From Bacteroidales bacterium (GTDB lineage Bacteria; Bacteroidota; Bacteroidia; Bacteroidales; Paludibacteraceae): a stretch of DNA of 64,000 nucleotides. Below the pieces are notes generated by a model. The model was not told the origin of the DNA. It did no database searches and saw only the letters and a list, made by a program, of their open reading frames with translations. Of this stretch, positions 45,093-54,822 are shown one piece after another. The position numbers and the translations under genes are program-made. The number at the start of each line of letters is the position of its first letter. The first letter of the stretch is position 1. The stretch covers positions 1-64,000 of the forward strand of contig CAAGHA010000135.1 of assembly GCA_900769555.1 (NCBI GenBank), in the 5' to 3' direction.

Positions 45093-46049
45093 TTAAAAAT
45101 TATCTTCCAAAATTCTTTTCAAGACGGTTTGACAAGATATCTCACGATTAGCAGCCTCTGGAATAACTAATGATTGAGGGCTTTCAATCACATCATCCGT
45201 AACAATCATATTTCTACGAACCGGTAAGCAATGCATAAAATGAGCATTATTGGTTAAAGCCATTTTCTCTGAACTAACCGTCCAATTCATATCTTTGCTC
45301 AATATCTTTCCATAATTAGGATCCATATATGCCGACCAATTCTTCGCATATACAAAATCAGCACCTTTCAATGCTTCATCTTGATTATAAACAACCTTTG
45401 CTCCTCGAACAAATTTAGGATCCAATTCATACCCTTCAGGATGCGTAATCACAAAATCAACATCTGCTTCATTCATAAAATCTGCAAACGAATTAGGTAC
45501 AGCTTGTGGCAACGCTTTGGGATGAGGAGCCCACGTTAAAACCACTTTAGGTCTTGCTACCTTTTTATGCTCTTCTATCGTTATCAAGTCGGCAAACGCT
45601 TGTAGAGGATGAACCGTTGCAGACTCCATACTAAACACAGGTTTCCCTGAATACTTTATAAATTGATTTAGTATTGTCTCTTGATAATCGAACTCTTTAT
45701 TCTCAAAATTGGCGAAAGAACGAACTCCAATCACGTCACAAAACTGAGCCATCACCGGAATTGCCTCTAAAAGATGCTCAGACTTATCTCCATCCATAAT
45801 AACACCTCGCTCTGTCTCCAATTTCCATGCACCCTGATTAACATCTAACACAATGGTATTCATCCCTAAGTTCATACCTGCTTTTTGCGTACTTAAACGA
45901 GTTCTCAAACTATTATTAAAGAAAACACAAAGCAACGTTTTATTTTCACCTAAGTGTTTATAGGCATAACGATTTTTCTTAATCTCTAATGCCTCTTGTA
46001 CCGCCTTATTTAAGTCGCCCAAATCGGAGGCTGTCATAAATGTTCTCAT
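45093..46049 (-). CDS. argF': N-succinylornithine carbamoyltransferase
   Basis: Bacteroidota version of OTCase: carbamoylates N-succinyl-L-ornithine in arginine synthesis. 318 residues. It has the carbamoyl-phosphate region NSLRTRLSTQKAG (an altered STRTR), the SFANFENKEFDYQ loop, TVHPLQAFADLITI (HPxQ), and HCLPVRRN (HCLP). The altered loops set it apart from ordinary OTCase and from N-acetylornithine enzymes; from memory they match the Bacteroides fragilis succinyl enzyme. It lies 21 bp after proA, so proline and arginine routes from glutamate are transcribed together. Confidence 0.85.
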   Translation of the reverse strand: MRTFMTASDLGDLNKAVQEALEIKKNRYAYKHLGENKTLLCVFFNNSLRTRLSTQKAGMNLGMNTIVLDVNQGAWKLETERGVIMDGDKSEHLLEAIPVMAQFCDVIGVRSFANFENKEFDYQETILNQFIKYSGKPVFSMESATVHPLQAFADLITIEEHKKVARPKVVLTWAPHPKALPQAVPNSFADFMNEADVDFVITHPEGYELDPKFVRGAKVVYNQDEALKGADFVYAKNWSAYMDPNYGKILSKDMNWTVSSEKMALTNNAHFMHCLPVRRNMIVTDDVIESPQSLVIPEAANREISCQTVLKRILEDNF

Positions 46050-46070
46050 ATCGTAACTATTAAATAATAA

Positions 46071-47318
46071 CTAACTTCTTACCTGACCATTCCCTTTAAT
46101 AATCCACTTATAAGTTGTAAGTTCTTCAAGTGCCATTGGTCCTCTCGCATGCATTTTTTGAGTAGAGATTCCTATCTCCGCTCCTAATCCAAACTGTGCA
46201 CCATCAGTCCATGCCGTAGTGGTATTGGTGTAAACGCAAGCTGCGTCCACTTGATTATCAAAGGTAGCTATTGCAGCATCATCCGAACTAATAATTGCCT
46301 CGCTATGTTTTGAACTATATTCTGAAATGTGGTCAATAGCTTGCTCTATACTATCCACACACTTCACGGCCATCTTATAATCCAAAAATTCTTTACCAAA
46401 ACATTCCGAAGTTGCATTTTCTAACAACTCATCAGGATAATTCCCTTTTAGAGCACCATAACTAATAGAATCTGCATACAATACCACATTTTTCGCGGCC
46501 ATGGCTTTGCATAGTGCCGGAAGATCTGATAATCTATTCTTATGAATCAATAAACAATCCAAAGCATTACACACACTCACACGTCTTGTTTTCCCATTAA
46601 AAATAGCATCCGATCCGATTTTTAAATCTCCCGACTCGTCAAAATAAAGATGACAAACACCTGCACCGGTTTCAATTACCGGAACTTTTGCATTGTCTCT
46701 GACAAAATTGATAAGTCCGGCACTACCGCGAGGAATTATCATATCAATATAATCCACAGCAACCAACATCTCTCCCGTAGCCTCTCTTCCTGCTGGCAAT
46801 AGAGCAACAATATTTTTGTCTACTCCGAATTTTTCTAACACCGAATGGATAACCGAGACAATAGCAGTGTTGGATGCATGCGCATCGGTACCTCCCTTAA
46901 GAATAGAGGCATTCCCCGACTTTAAACAGATAGAGAAGACATCAAAACTTACATTCGGCCGTGCCTCATATATGACACCAACGACACCAATCGGAACCGA
47001 AATACGTTTTAATGATAATCCATTGGGTCTGACACTCTCTTTCAGCACCTTACCTAACGGAGATGGTAAACTTGCCACATTGCGAATATCAGATGCAATC
47101 CCTGATAAACGCTCCTTGGTAAGCAAAAGACGATCATACATCGGATTCGACTTATCCATCTTATCCAAATCTTTTTGGTTCTCCGCCAAAATAAAATCTG
47201 CTTGCGCTTCTGCCTCATCTGCTAATGCCAACAAGATATTATTTATTGTCTCATCACTCATACAATTCAATGAACGTGATGCTCTCTTTACTGCTGCAAA
47301 AATATTATTCAAATTCAT
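46071..47318 (-). CDS. proA: Gamma-glutamyl phosphate reductase
   Basis: Second step of proline synthesis: NADPH-dependent reduction of gamma-glutamyl phosphate. 415 residues. VGVIYEARPNVSFDVF, GNASILKGGTDAHASN and the catalytic Cys in RRVSVCNALDCLLIH region are present, as is ETGAGVCHLYFD. Follows proB with 53 bp and precedes argF' with 21 bp. Confidence 0.97.
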   Translation of the reverse strand: MNLNNIFAAVKRASRSLNCMSDETINNILLALADEAEAQADFILAENQKDLDKMDKSNPMYDRLLLTKERLSGIASDIRNVASLPSPLGKVLKESVRPNGLSLKRISVPIGVVGVIYEARPNVSFDVFSICLKSGNASILKGGTDAHASNTAIVSVIHSVLEKFGVDKNIVALLPAGREATGEMLVAVDYIDMIIPRGSAGLINFVRDNAKVPVIETGAGVCHLYFDESGDLKIGSDAIFNGKTRRVSVCNALDCLLIHKNRLSDLPALCKAMAAKNVVLYADSISYGALKGNYPDELLENATSECFGKEFLDYKMAVKCVDSIEQAIDHISEYSSKHSEAIISSDDAAIATFDNQVDAACVYTNTTTAWTDGAQFGLGAEIGISTQKMHARGPMALEELTTYKWIIKGNGQVRS

Positions 47319-47371
47319 ACCTTATCGAATTAAATAAAACAACCTATCTAACAAAGACAACATGGAAGGAA

Positions 47372-48448
47372 TCAAAAAATATACAAATAATCGTAATGGA
47401 TAATCGGTTTCTTCCCCTTTTCCCCAATAAATAATTCTGCATCTGAACTTTTATATTGGGTCTTCCCTACTCCAATCTGATTCCCATTTTCATCCATCAC
47501 CTTAACTATATCATCTTTTTCAAAATTCCCTTCGATACGAGTTACTCCCACCAATAAGACCGACGAAGCTCCATCTCCTTCTACAATTGCTTGACGAGCA
47601 CCCTCATTCAAATAAATCTCTCCTCTTGCAAATCCCTCACTATGAGCTATCCATTTCTTTACACTTGTAGCAGGTTCATCAGACGGAATAAAACGAGTAC
47701 AAACAATATCCTTCTCATTCAACAACAAGTCAACCAACACACCATCGCGCTTACCATTAGCAATAATCACCTCTAACCCCTCATCAGCCACTTTACTGGC
47801 TATGTTGGTTTTTGTTTGCATTCCACCTCGTCCAAAAGAGGATTTTGATGTTTGAATATAGGATGATAAATCTCTCTTCCCCGGTAAAACTTCCCGAATA
47901 ACCGAAGAGTTCGGGTCGGAAGGATTTCCATCAAATATCCCATCGATATTACTTAAAATAATCAATTTCTCTGCCCCCATCATGGTTGCAACAATACCGG
48001 ACAACTCATCGTTATCAGTGAACATTAACTCTGTAACAGAAATTGTATCATTCTCGTTGACAATCGGCACAACATCATGCTGAAGCATCACCTCCATACA
48101 ATTCCTTTGATTCAAATAATCCGTGCGAGTGCTCAAACTCTCTTTCGTTGTCAAGACTTGTCCACAAAAGATTCCTTGTTTCCGGAAAAACTCATAATAG
48201 TGATTTATCAACTTTGCCTGTCCAACAGCAGAAAAGAGTTGACGGGCAGATACTGCATCCAATTTATTGTCCGGGAGCATAGCCCGACCGGCTGCAACTG
48301 CTCCGGAAGAGATAAGAATCACCTCAATCCCCGCTTTATGCAAAATAGAGACTTGTGACACCAACTGCTCTATACGGACCAAATCCAAGCCCCCCTCAGA
48401 AAGTGTCAATACATTACTACCAATTTTTATCGCAACTCTTTTTATCAT
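47372..48448 (-). CDS. proB: Glutamate 5-kinase with PUA domain
   Basis: First and feedback-regulated step of proline synthesis. 358 residues. The kinase part has KIGSNVLTLSEGG, VILISSGAVAAGRAML, VPIVNENDTI and GRGGMQTKTNIA. The C-terminal 85 residues form a PUA domain (FARGEIYLNEGARQAIVEG). It lies 30 bp after the acyl-CoA synthetase gene and 53 bp before proA. Confidence 0.96.
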   Translation of the reverse strand: MIKRVAIKIGSNVLTLSEGGLDLVRIEQLVSQVSILHKAGIEVILISSGAVAAGRAMLPDNKLDAVSARQLFSAVGQAKLINHYYEFFRKQGIFCGQVLTTKESLSTRTDYLNQRNCMEVMLQHDVVPIVNENDTISVTELMFTDNDELSGIVATMMGAEKLIILSNIDGIFDGNPSDPNSSVIREVLPGKRDLSSYIQTSKSSFGRGGMQTKTNIASKVADEGLEVIIANGKRDGVLVDLLLNEKDIVCTRFIPSDEPATSVKKWIAHSEGFARGEIYLNEGARQAIVEGDGASSVLLVGVTRIEGNFEKDDIVKVMDENGNQIGVGKTQYKSSDAELFIGEKGKKPIIHYDYLYIF

Positions 48449-48478
48449 ATTTCATCAAAACCTATTTACAACTACCTC

Positions 48479-50131
48479 TTATTTAGATGATTCAGATCGA
48501 ATCTCTTTCCTTTTAATCTTACCACTGATGGTCTTCGGCAACTCATCAACAAATTCAACCACACGAGGATATTTATAAGGAGCTGTTGTCTTTTTAACGT
48601 GATTTTGAATCTCCTTTATCAACTCTTCACCGGCTTTTTCTTTGTAGTCGGGAGCTAAAACAATTGTAGCTTTCACCACTTGTCCCCTCACCTCATCCGG
48701 CACGCCGGTAATGGCACATTCAACTACAGCAGGGTGTGTCATCAATGCACTCTCCACCTCAAACGGACCAATACGATATCCGGAACTCTTGATAACATCA
48801 TCCGTACGTCCGACAAACCAATAATAGCCATCCTCATCTCTCCAAGCCACATCTCCGGTATGATATATACCATCAGCCATCACCTCATTTGTTTTCTCTT
48901 CATCTCGGTAATAACCTTTAAAAAGTCCTATTTGAGGTCGTCTATCCATACGAATAACTATTTCTCCTTGTTCTCCATCTTCTACCGATCTACCATCATG
49001 AGAAATCAAATCCATATCATAAGCAGGATTAGGAATTCCCATAGAACCCGGTTTAGGCTCTATCCACGGGAACGTTGCAATGGTTATAGTGGTCTCTGTT
49101 TGTCCAAATCCCTCCATTAACTTAATTCCTGTCTCTTTATAAAAAGTTTCATAAACATGAGGATTCAACGGCTCTCCTGCTATTGTACAATACCTCAAAG
49201 AAGACAAATCATACTTCGATAAATCTTCTCGAATCATAAACCGGAATACCGTCGGTGGTGCACAAAATGATGTGATACGATATTTCTGAATCATCGCCAA
49301 CATATCTGCCGGCGTAAACTTCTCATGATCATAAACAAAAACAGATGCTCCTACAATCCATTGTCCATACAATTTTCCCCATGCAGCTTTCCCCCATCCG
49401 GTATCAGCAACCGTCAAATGTAAACTATCCTCCGATAAATCATGCCAATATTTAGCCGTTACGATATGTCCTAACGGATAGGTATATGAATGTACAACCA
49501 TCTTAGGATTTCCGGTTGTTCCCGAAGTAAAATACATCAACATCAAATCATCATTGCTATTTTTCTCTGGACGAACAAATGGAGCTGCACCCTCTAATCC
49601 CTTATGAAAATCACTCCAATTCTTAGGAATAGTCGGACCAACTGAGATGCAATGTTCGATAGAAGGCGATTCTGCGAGCGAAGAAGAAATATGCTCCACA
49701 ATCAAATCATCTCCCACAGCAACAATCGCTTTAATCGTTGCGGCATTGGCACGATAAACTATATCCTTTTTAGTTAACAAATGAGTGGCAGGAATAACAA
49801 CCGCATTTATCTTATGCAAAGCCACAATGCTTATCCAAAACTCATAACGTCTCTTTAAAATCAACATAACTTTATCTCCCTTCCCAATTCCTAAAGATTG
49901 GAAATAAGAGGCTGCCTTGTCGGTCTCTCTCTTTATATCTGCAAATGTGAAATCAATATGTTCACCCTTGTCATTTGTCCAACGTAACGCAACTTTCTCC
50001 GGAGCTTTTTCTGCCCATGCATCTACTACATCATAACCGAAATTGAAATTTTCGGGAACATTGAGTTTGAAATTAGCTTTAAAATCCTCATACGATTCAA
50101 ACTCTGTTTTATCTAAAAATTTTTCTAACAT
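48479..50131 (-). CDS. AMP-forming acyl-CoA synthetase (ACSM/Acs-like)
   Basis: 550 residues. ANL motifs: MYFTSGTTGNPKMVVHSY (about 186), GFGQTETT, YHTGDVAWRDEDGYYWFVGRTDDVIKSSGYRIG and the catalytic Lys near KTISGKIKRKEI. It resembles medium-chain or acetyl/propionyl-type synthetases rather than FadD; the WTSGTTG-like core and PYKYPR ending fit that group. It lies 93 bp after the XRE-cupin regulator, which is often paired with such a synthetase in Bacteroidota. Substrate uncertain. Confidence 0.88.
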   Translation of the reverse strand: MLEKFLDKTEFESYEDFKANFKLNVPENFNFGYDVVDAWAEKAPEKVALRWTNDKGEHIDFTFADIKRETDKAASYFQSLGIGKGDKVMLILKRRYEFWISIVALHKINAVVIPATHLLTKKDIVYRANAATIKAIVAVGDDLIVEHISSSLAESPSIEHCISVGPTIPKNWSDFHKGLEGAAPFVRPEKNSNDDLMLMYFTSGTTGNPKMVVHSYTYPLGHIVTAKYWHDLSEDSLHLTVADTGWGKAAWGKLYGQWIVGASVFVYDHEKFTPADMLAMIQKYRITSFCAPPTVFRFMIREDLSKYDLSSLRYCTIAGEPLNPHVYETFYKETGIKLMEGFGQTETTITIATFPWIEPKPGSMGIPNPAYDMDLISHDGRSVEDGEQGEIVIRMDRRPQIGLFKGYYRDEEKTNEVMADGIYHTGDVAWRDEDGYYWFVGRTDDVIKSSGYRIGPFEVESALMTHPAVVECAITGVPDEVRGQVVKATIVLAPDYKEKAGEELIKEIQNHVKKTTAPYKYPRVVEFVDELPKTISGKIKRKEIRSESSK

Positions 50132-50224
50132 ATCAATGATCGGGATACCCCGTATTTATTTTACTGATTAGATTGTTTCAAATTTCTATTTAACGAATTT
50201 AAAGAAACACTCTTCAAATTCATC

Positions 50225-50776
50225 CTAAAGAATGATGGCAAGAAATTTTACCGGTTGATTATTCAATGCTTTCATTCCATGCAATTTATTGGAATCAAAA
50301 TAGATGCTATCGCCCTCATTCAACGTCAATTCTTTCCCGTTGATACTCAACAACAATGTCCCTTCCAATACCATATTAAACTCTTGCCCCGGGTGAGAGT
50401 TCAAGTGGATTGGTTTGTCATTGGGTTCAACTGTAACAACAAAAGGATCCGCCTTACGATCAATAAAACCGGCAGCTAAAGATTGGTATTTGTATGCTTT
50501 AGTTCTCTCCATGGCTGTACCCTGCCCCTTACGAGTTAGGTAATAAGTTTTCATATGAGGCTCATCACCAAATAACAAGGTGGTCAATTCTACATCACAA
50601 CCTTGAGAAATACAATGCAAAATGCTCACGGGAATATCTTTATCTCCGCTTTCATACTCGCTATATTCACCGGCTGTTACAGAACAAATCTTTGCCATTT
50701 GCTCTATAGATAATTCCAAATCTTCTCTCAAACCTCTCATACGAGAAGCAATTTGTTTAATTTGCTCGTTAACCAT
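50225..50776 (-). CDS. XRE-cupin transcriptional regulator
   Basis: 183 residues. An N-terminal helix-turn-helix (LRGLREDLELSIEQMAKICSVTAGEYSEYESGDKDIPVSIL) is fused to a C-terminal cupin (HSHPGQEFNMVLEGTLLLSINGKELTLNEGDSIYFDSNKLHGMKAL). The cupin keeps His/Glu-type metal-site residues. It is immediately upstream of the acyl-CoA synthetase gene and likely regulates it, sensing a small organic acid (inference). Confidence 0.92.
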   Translation of the reverse strand: MVNEQIKQIASRMRGLREDLELSIEQMAKICSVTAGEYSEYESGDKDIPVSILHCISQGCDVELTTLLFGDEPHMKTYYLTRKGQGTAMERTKAYKYQSLAAGFIDRKADPFVVTVEPNDKPIHLNSHPGQEFNMVLEGTLLLSINGKELTLNEGDSIYFDSNKLHGMKALNNQPVKFLAIIL

Positions 50777-50891
50777 ACGATCTATATTTATGGGAGATAC
50801 TCCCCAATTGATACTACGTTACTTCTATGAATTACGATTCGATATTATAAATTTTAAAATCCGTTATGGATGTTTTTGAATTTATTTTTTT
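50777..50891. other. Gap with weak repeat end
   Basis: Holds ACTTCTATGAATTACGATTCG at about 50821-50841, a divergent copy of the left-end repeat motif. No promoter was identified. Confidence 0.4.
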
Positions 50892-51677
50892 CTATTTGTT
50901 TGTATTGGCTTTAATGCCTTGAATTACCGCATTGGAAAAACCATACTCTTCCATCTTATTCAAGCCCTTAATGGTCCAGCCTCCAGGTGTGGTAACTTTA
51001 TCCACCTCTACCTCGGCATTTTCTTTGTTTTGCAATAACAGTGAGGCTGCTCCAACCATAGTCTGAGCTATCACCTCTTGAGCAATATCCGGACGAATAC
51101 CTAACTCTACAGAACCCTCTACTGCCGCTCTTACATAACGTAACGCATAAGCAATCCCGCAAGAAGAGATTGATGTGTAGGCTGCCATCTGACTTTCTGG
51201 AATTGAGATAGCCTTACCTAATTGCGAGAAGATGGCTAATACTGAGGCCTCTTGCTCTGCTGATGCATTCAGTGAAGAGACAAACGTCATACTCTGTCTA
51301 AGTGCAATGGCTGTATTAGGTAAAACCCTGAATAGAGTAAAATTGACACCTAACTTCTCCTTGATTTGAGCTAATTCAACTCCCGCTGCAATAGAAATCA
51401 AAGTGTGCCGTTTCTCATCCAAAACAGAGAAAATAGAATCTAAAACCTCATTCATTAACCAAGGTTTAACAGCTAAAATAACGTAATCGGCTGATTTCAC
51501 CACCTCTGCATTGATATTTGAAACATATATTCCGGCATCAATTGCTTTCATTGCTTCTAAATTTTGAGGCAAAACATCTGCGCAAAAAAGGTCTGATGCA
51601 GAACACAATCCACTTTGATACAATCCTTTAACGATTGCTCCTCCCATGTTTCCACATCCAATAACTGCTATCTTCAT
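50892..51677 (-). CDS. proC: Pyrroline-5-carboxylate reductase
   Basis: Last step of proline synthesis. 261 residues. Rossmann motif IGCGNMGGAIVKGL at the N-terminus, the VLPNTAIALRQSMT loop, SSCGIAYALRYVRAAVEGSVELGI and TTPGGWTIKGL are all present. It begins the minus-strand run proC, XRE-cupin, synthetase, proB, proA, argF', so proline synthesis genes sit close together. Confidence 0.96.
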   Translation of the reverse strand: MKIAVIGCGNMGGAIVKGLYQSGLCSASDLFCADVLPQNLEAMKAIDAGIYVSNINAEVVKSADYVILAVKPWLMNEVLDSIFSVLDEKRHTLISIAAGVELAQIKEKLGVNFTLFRVLPNTAIALRQSMTFVSSLNASAEQEASVLAIFSQLGKAISIPESQMAAYTSISSCGIAYALRYVRAAVEGSVELGIRPDIAQEVIAQTMVGAASLLLQNKENAEVEVDKVTTPGGWTIKGLNKMEEYGFSNAVIQGIKANTNK

Positions 51678-52300
51678 ATTTTCTCAATTTTTAAATTTAT
51701 CCAATTTGCAAATTTAATAAATCTAATTTAGAAGCTGTTTAAAATTTATTATAAAAATTACCAAAGTCATAAAAAATAAAGATTTGAGACATCTCGTTAC
51801 TGAAGATGCCTCAAATTCTATTCTCGACACATTCATTCCTTTGTTGTATGTTGATAGAACACTTAAATTTTACTTTCGCCCTCTACTTCTTCCGCCATAC
51901 ATCTTGCCCTAATCCGGAACATTCAGCAACTATGAATTGGAAGGTGCTTCGGTGATATTGTAAGAATAATAATGAATGAGAGCTACAGATTTGCTAAAAT
52001 CTATCCCTCACTAAAAATAAAAGGGACAGAATAGTTCAAAGAATCCTTGCGAGGATAAGAATAGTTTATAAATATTTGTTTCTAATTTTTTTAATGTACC
52101 TTTTAAATTCTTCACAATTTGATGTTCCTCTCAAGGTATTTTAAGTTAAAGATAAAGTGTAACCGGAGATATAATCCTCTCCTAAAACAATCCTCTAACA
52201 CACAAAAAAATAAATTTCAACCTACTTGTATGTAATAAATTAAACATTGCAAAGAAAAATATTTTGACATATATCCAAAATACGCACAATGGAAACAAAA
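51678..52300. other. Gene-poor stretch with an orphan terminator
   Basis: No gene was supported. Near the proC start a TAAATTTG -7-like box is at 51716-51709 (minus). A minus-strand terminator-type hairpin at 51782-51816 has no gene within about 500 bp on the upstream side. Between them, a short minus-strand string that would encode MYGGRSRGRK before a stop (about 51870-51902) looks like the tail of a lost basic protein, but stops and frame breaks surround it. Confidence 0.5.
51782..51816 (-). terminator. Orphan terminator-like hairpin
   Basis: ATTTGAGACATCT (51782-51794) pairs with AGATGCCTCAAAT (51804-51816) with one wobble. On the minus strand it is followed by CTTTATTTTTTATG. It would end a minus-strand transcript from 51.8-52.3 kb, where no intact gene is seen. 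Confidence 0.6.
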
Positions 52301-52332
52301 ATTCCCTTGCGTAACCTTTAACGCAAGGGAAT
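52301..52332 (-). terminator. Terminator of the MuiA-like gene
   Basis: Perfect 12 bp stem: ATTCCCTTGCGT (52301-52312) and ACGCAAGGGAAT (52321-52332), loop of 8. On the minus strand TTTTTGTTTCC follows. About 30 bp after the stop codon. Confidence 0.9.
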
Positions 52333-52362
52333 TAAAGTTGTTTGAATCATATTTCACACCAA

Positions 52363-54276
52363 TCACTCAACCAAGACTTTATCCCCAATAGGATACTTCA
52401 CATAGTACGAGAAAGAGAGTCTCTTAACCTCATGCGGAAGTAATTTTAAATTCCACATTAAAGCACCGTTTGTAGGATTAACTACAGCCGAACCTGAATT
52501 TAAAAGTTTAACTTCAATATCAGCATTATTAGAAAGAGGATATTGATCTTCTATAGCAACCTCAACCTCCGTATTTTTATTATTCCACACTGTTACTTCC
52601 CAAGTACGAGTCTCTTTTTGAGAAGAGACCATAAATTGTTTGTTTGATTTATCAAAAACTTTCTCACGACTAATCTTAATCTCTTTGTCAGAACCAATAA
52701 GAAGTTCCAAAGTATCCGTTAGTGCATTAGTCAAGATCATAGCTGTTCCTTTAAATTCGTTATTCATAAAGATATGTGCAGGTCCGTCCAAAAGTGAGTA
52801 TTGCGTCCAATCAGGAATTCTAGCAATCAAGGATGTCAACTTTTCGGTTTTAGGACGTGCAATGTATTTGTATGATGCCGGAATAACATAATCACGAATC
52901 AAAACATTGGCAGAGTGATCCGCAGATTTTATTGTGTATTTATTATCTACCGTAAGGATAAAATCTTGAACACTTAATGCTCCGGGAACAATATCTTGCA
53001 TAATTTTTTGAGTGAGAGATGTCTTAATGCTTTGTTTGGTTGTTCCTGAAGTATTTCCCTCCATTATTCTTTCTATTGGAGCACTGATGTTATATCCAAT
53101 ATTGATATTCAAAGCTTCAATATCAGAGGCCTGACTCTCTTTTGCTTTCGCCAACGTTACATTTAAAACATTACCAATTCCCGACTCTAATTTACAAACT
53201 TGATTTTGGTATCCCAAATAGGAGAAAATTAACGTTGCAGTATCTGGAACACTGATGCTATATTTCCCATCCTTATCAGTAATAGCATAACTATCAAGTC
53301 CTTTTACATTCACGCAAACATTCTGCAATGGTCCGCGAGCATTGCAAACCACACCACGAATAATCTTTTTCCTAATCGGCTTAGAGATGGAATAAGATGC
53401 ATCGGAACTCTTGTTAATTGCCCCAATAATAGAAGGAGTTTGTTGATTCGAAACATTGGGCATTGTCGGATCTATGTTAGAGATACGTAGTGTTACATCT
53501 TCCCAATCTTCCATTGTATTTTGGTGAACCAACGCTTTATACGCCATCTCTAAAGGAGAATTCAAAGACGCAATACGAATATCATAGAAAGGAGTCCAAC
53601 CGGCATCCGATACAAAATAGGTAATATCAATTTCCGTCTCTGCCTCCACTTCAGAATTTACCACAATTTGCAACTGACTTGTATATTCATTAGACATTTG
53701 ATTTAACACAATCTGCATTTGCGTTAAATCAATATACTGCTGAGTGAATTCTTTTTTCTTTTTTTCCAACTTTGTTTGATTACTCTTTATTGAAGTCATT
53801 TTCTCCCTAAAAAACTTAACCATCTCTTCCATATCATCAACATACAAACCATCATCTCCTTTTATGACTTTATTTGCAGAAAGAAAGTTCCACTCTTCAT
53901 TCAAAATGGCTAATTCATTATTGATAGAGGTGATAGAGTCTTTGATTTTATCCGCCTCAGCCGTAACCTTGTTTAACTCGTTCAACGTTTTTTCTCTATT
54001 GGCAAAATCAAACTCATGGTTAACAGATACCAATTTTATCTTTTCATTTTTTATCTTGACCAAAATTCCATTAGGGTCAATGGTTGGTGATAATCCATTA
54101 ACAATCAATGTTGATGTTCCCGGCTTGACAGAAGCCATTGCAATACGTTCTACGAACGCTCCGGATTTAAAAACCGTCACTTGATTAATCTTTGATTGAA
54201 CACTATTTCCAGAGGCAAAACATCCGCATGAAAAGGTAAACAAGACAAATAGGGATAAAAATAAACTCTTTCTCAT
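52363..54276 (-). CDS. MuiA-like protein (DUF4140/DUF4139) with inserted CarboxypepD_reg domain
   Basis: 637 residues. Signal peptide ending near CGCFASG. DUF4140 region (KINQVTVFKSGAFVERIAM; SVKPGTSTLIVNGLSP), then a helical stretch with the repeated KLEKKKKEFTQQ motif, the DUF4139 beta domain (IDITYFVSDAGWTPFYDIRIASLNSPLEMAYKALVHQNT...), a CarboxypepD_reg-like domain inserted at about 310-380 (GVVCNARGPLQNVCVNVKGLDSYAITDKDG), and the rest of DUF4139 with RDYVIPASYKYIARPK. Usually called mucoidy-inhibitor MuiA; biochemical role unknown. Monocistronic. Confidence 0.85.
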   Translation of the reverse strand: MRKSLFLSLFVLFTFSCGCFASGNSVQSKINQVTVFKSGAFVERIAMASVKPGTSTLIVNGLSPTIDPNGILVKIKNEKIKLVSVNHEFDFANREKTLNELNKVTAEADKIKDSITSINNELAILNEEWNFLSANKVIKGDDGLYVDDMEEMVKFFREKMTSIKSNQTKLEKKKKEFTQQYIDLTQMQIVLNQMSNEYTSQLQIVVNSEVEAETEIDITYFVSDAGWTPFYDIRIASLNSPLEMAYKALVHQNTMEDWEDVTLRISNIDPTMPNVSNQQTPSIIGAINKSSDASYSISKPIRKKIIRGVVCNARGPLQNVCVNVKGLDSYAITDKDGKYSISVPDTATLIFSYLGYQNQVCKLESGIGNVLNVTLAKAKESQASDIEALNINIGYNISAPIERIMEGNTSGTTKQSIKTSLTQKIMQDIVPGALSVQDFILTVDNKYTIKSADHSANVLIRDYVIPASYKYIARPKTEKLTSLIARIPDWTQYSLLDGPAHIFMNNEFKGTAMILTNALTDTLELLIGSDKEIKISREKVFDKSNKQFMVSSQKETRTWEVTVWNNKNTEVEVAIEDQYPLSNNADIEVKLLNSGSAVVNPTNGALMWNLKLLPHEVKRLSFSYYVKYPIGDKVLVE

Positions 54277-54437
54277 TATATAATTCTTTTAAATGAATAG
54301 TTTCTGTTTAAATATGTCCTTGAGCCGAACCAAATGCTACTTTTCTTTTCGACAAGTAATAATCTTTCAACTCCATTCACAAAGGTAGTTTTTTTCTTTA
54401 AACAGATTTCATTTTTTTGAAAAATTTGATATTAATA

Positions 54438-54468
54438 TTGTTTTTCATAGAAAAAGTAGTATCTTTGC
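54438..54468 (+). promoter_or_regulatory. Promoter of rpsO
   Basis: ATTG (54438-54441), 19 bp, then TATCTTTG (54461-54468). Exact -7 match and correct spacing, 33 bp before the ATG. Confidence 0.75.
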
Positions 54469-54501
54469 ACCCGATTTTTAAACAATTAAATAATAAGTAT
54501 T

Positions 54502-54771
54502 ATGTATTTAGATGCTGCTAAAAAGCAAGAAATCTTCGGTCAATACGGAAAGTCTAATACCGATACTGGCTCACCAGAAGCTCAGATAGCGCTATTCTCA
54601 TACCGTATTAACCATTTGACTGAACACATGAAGTCAAATAAGAAAGATTATACGACACAAAGATCATTGAAGATGTTGGTTGGTAAACGTCGTCGTATGT
54701 TGGATTACTTAAAAGATATTGATATCGAAAGATATCGTGCTATTCTTAAGGCGTTGAACCTTCGTAAGTAA
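54502..54771 (+). CDS. rpsO: 30S ribosomal protein S15
   Basis: 89 residues, the usual length of uS15. It binds 16S rRNA helices 20-22 and organises the central domain. The family pattern TDTGSPEAQIALFSYRINHLTEH and HMKSNKKDYTTQRSLKMLVGKRRRMLDYL is complete. Its own promoter is upstream and a terminator follows, so it is monocistronic here, away from pnp. Confidence 0.98.
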   Translation: MYLDAAKKQEIFGQYGKSNTDTGSPEAQIALFSYRINHLTEHMKSNKKDYTTQRSLKMLVGKRRRMLDYLKDIDIERYRAILKALNLRK

Positions 54772-54787
54772 TCGAACAAGAAAAATT

Positions 54788-54818
54788 AAAAAGCTACTCA
54801 TTCAGGTAGCTTTTTTTT
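54788..54818. terminator. Terminator of rpsO (bidirectional)
   Basis: AAAAAGCTAC (54788-54797) pairs with GTAGCTTTTT (54806-54815) around TCATTCAG, with a run of eight T on the plus strand. On the minus strand the tail is TTTTTAATTTTT, so it may also stop the convergent gene at 54823. Confidence 0.9.
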
Positions 54819-54822
54819 ATAA

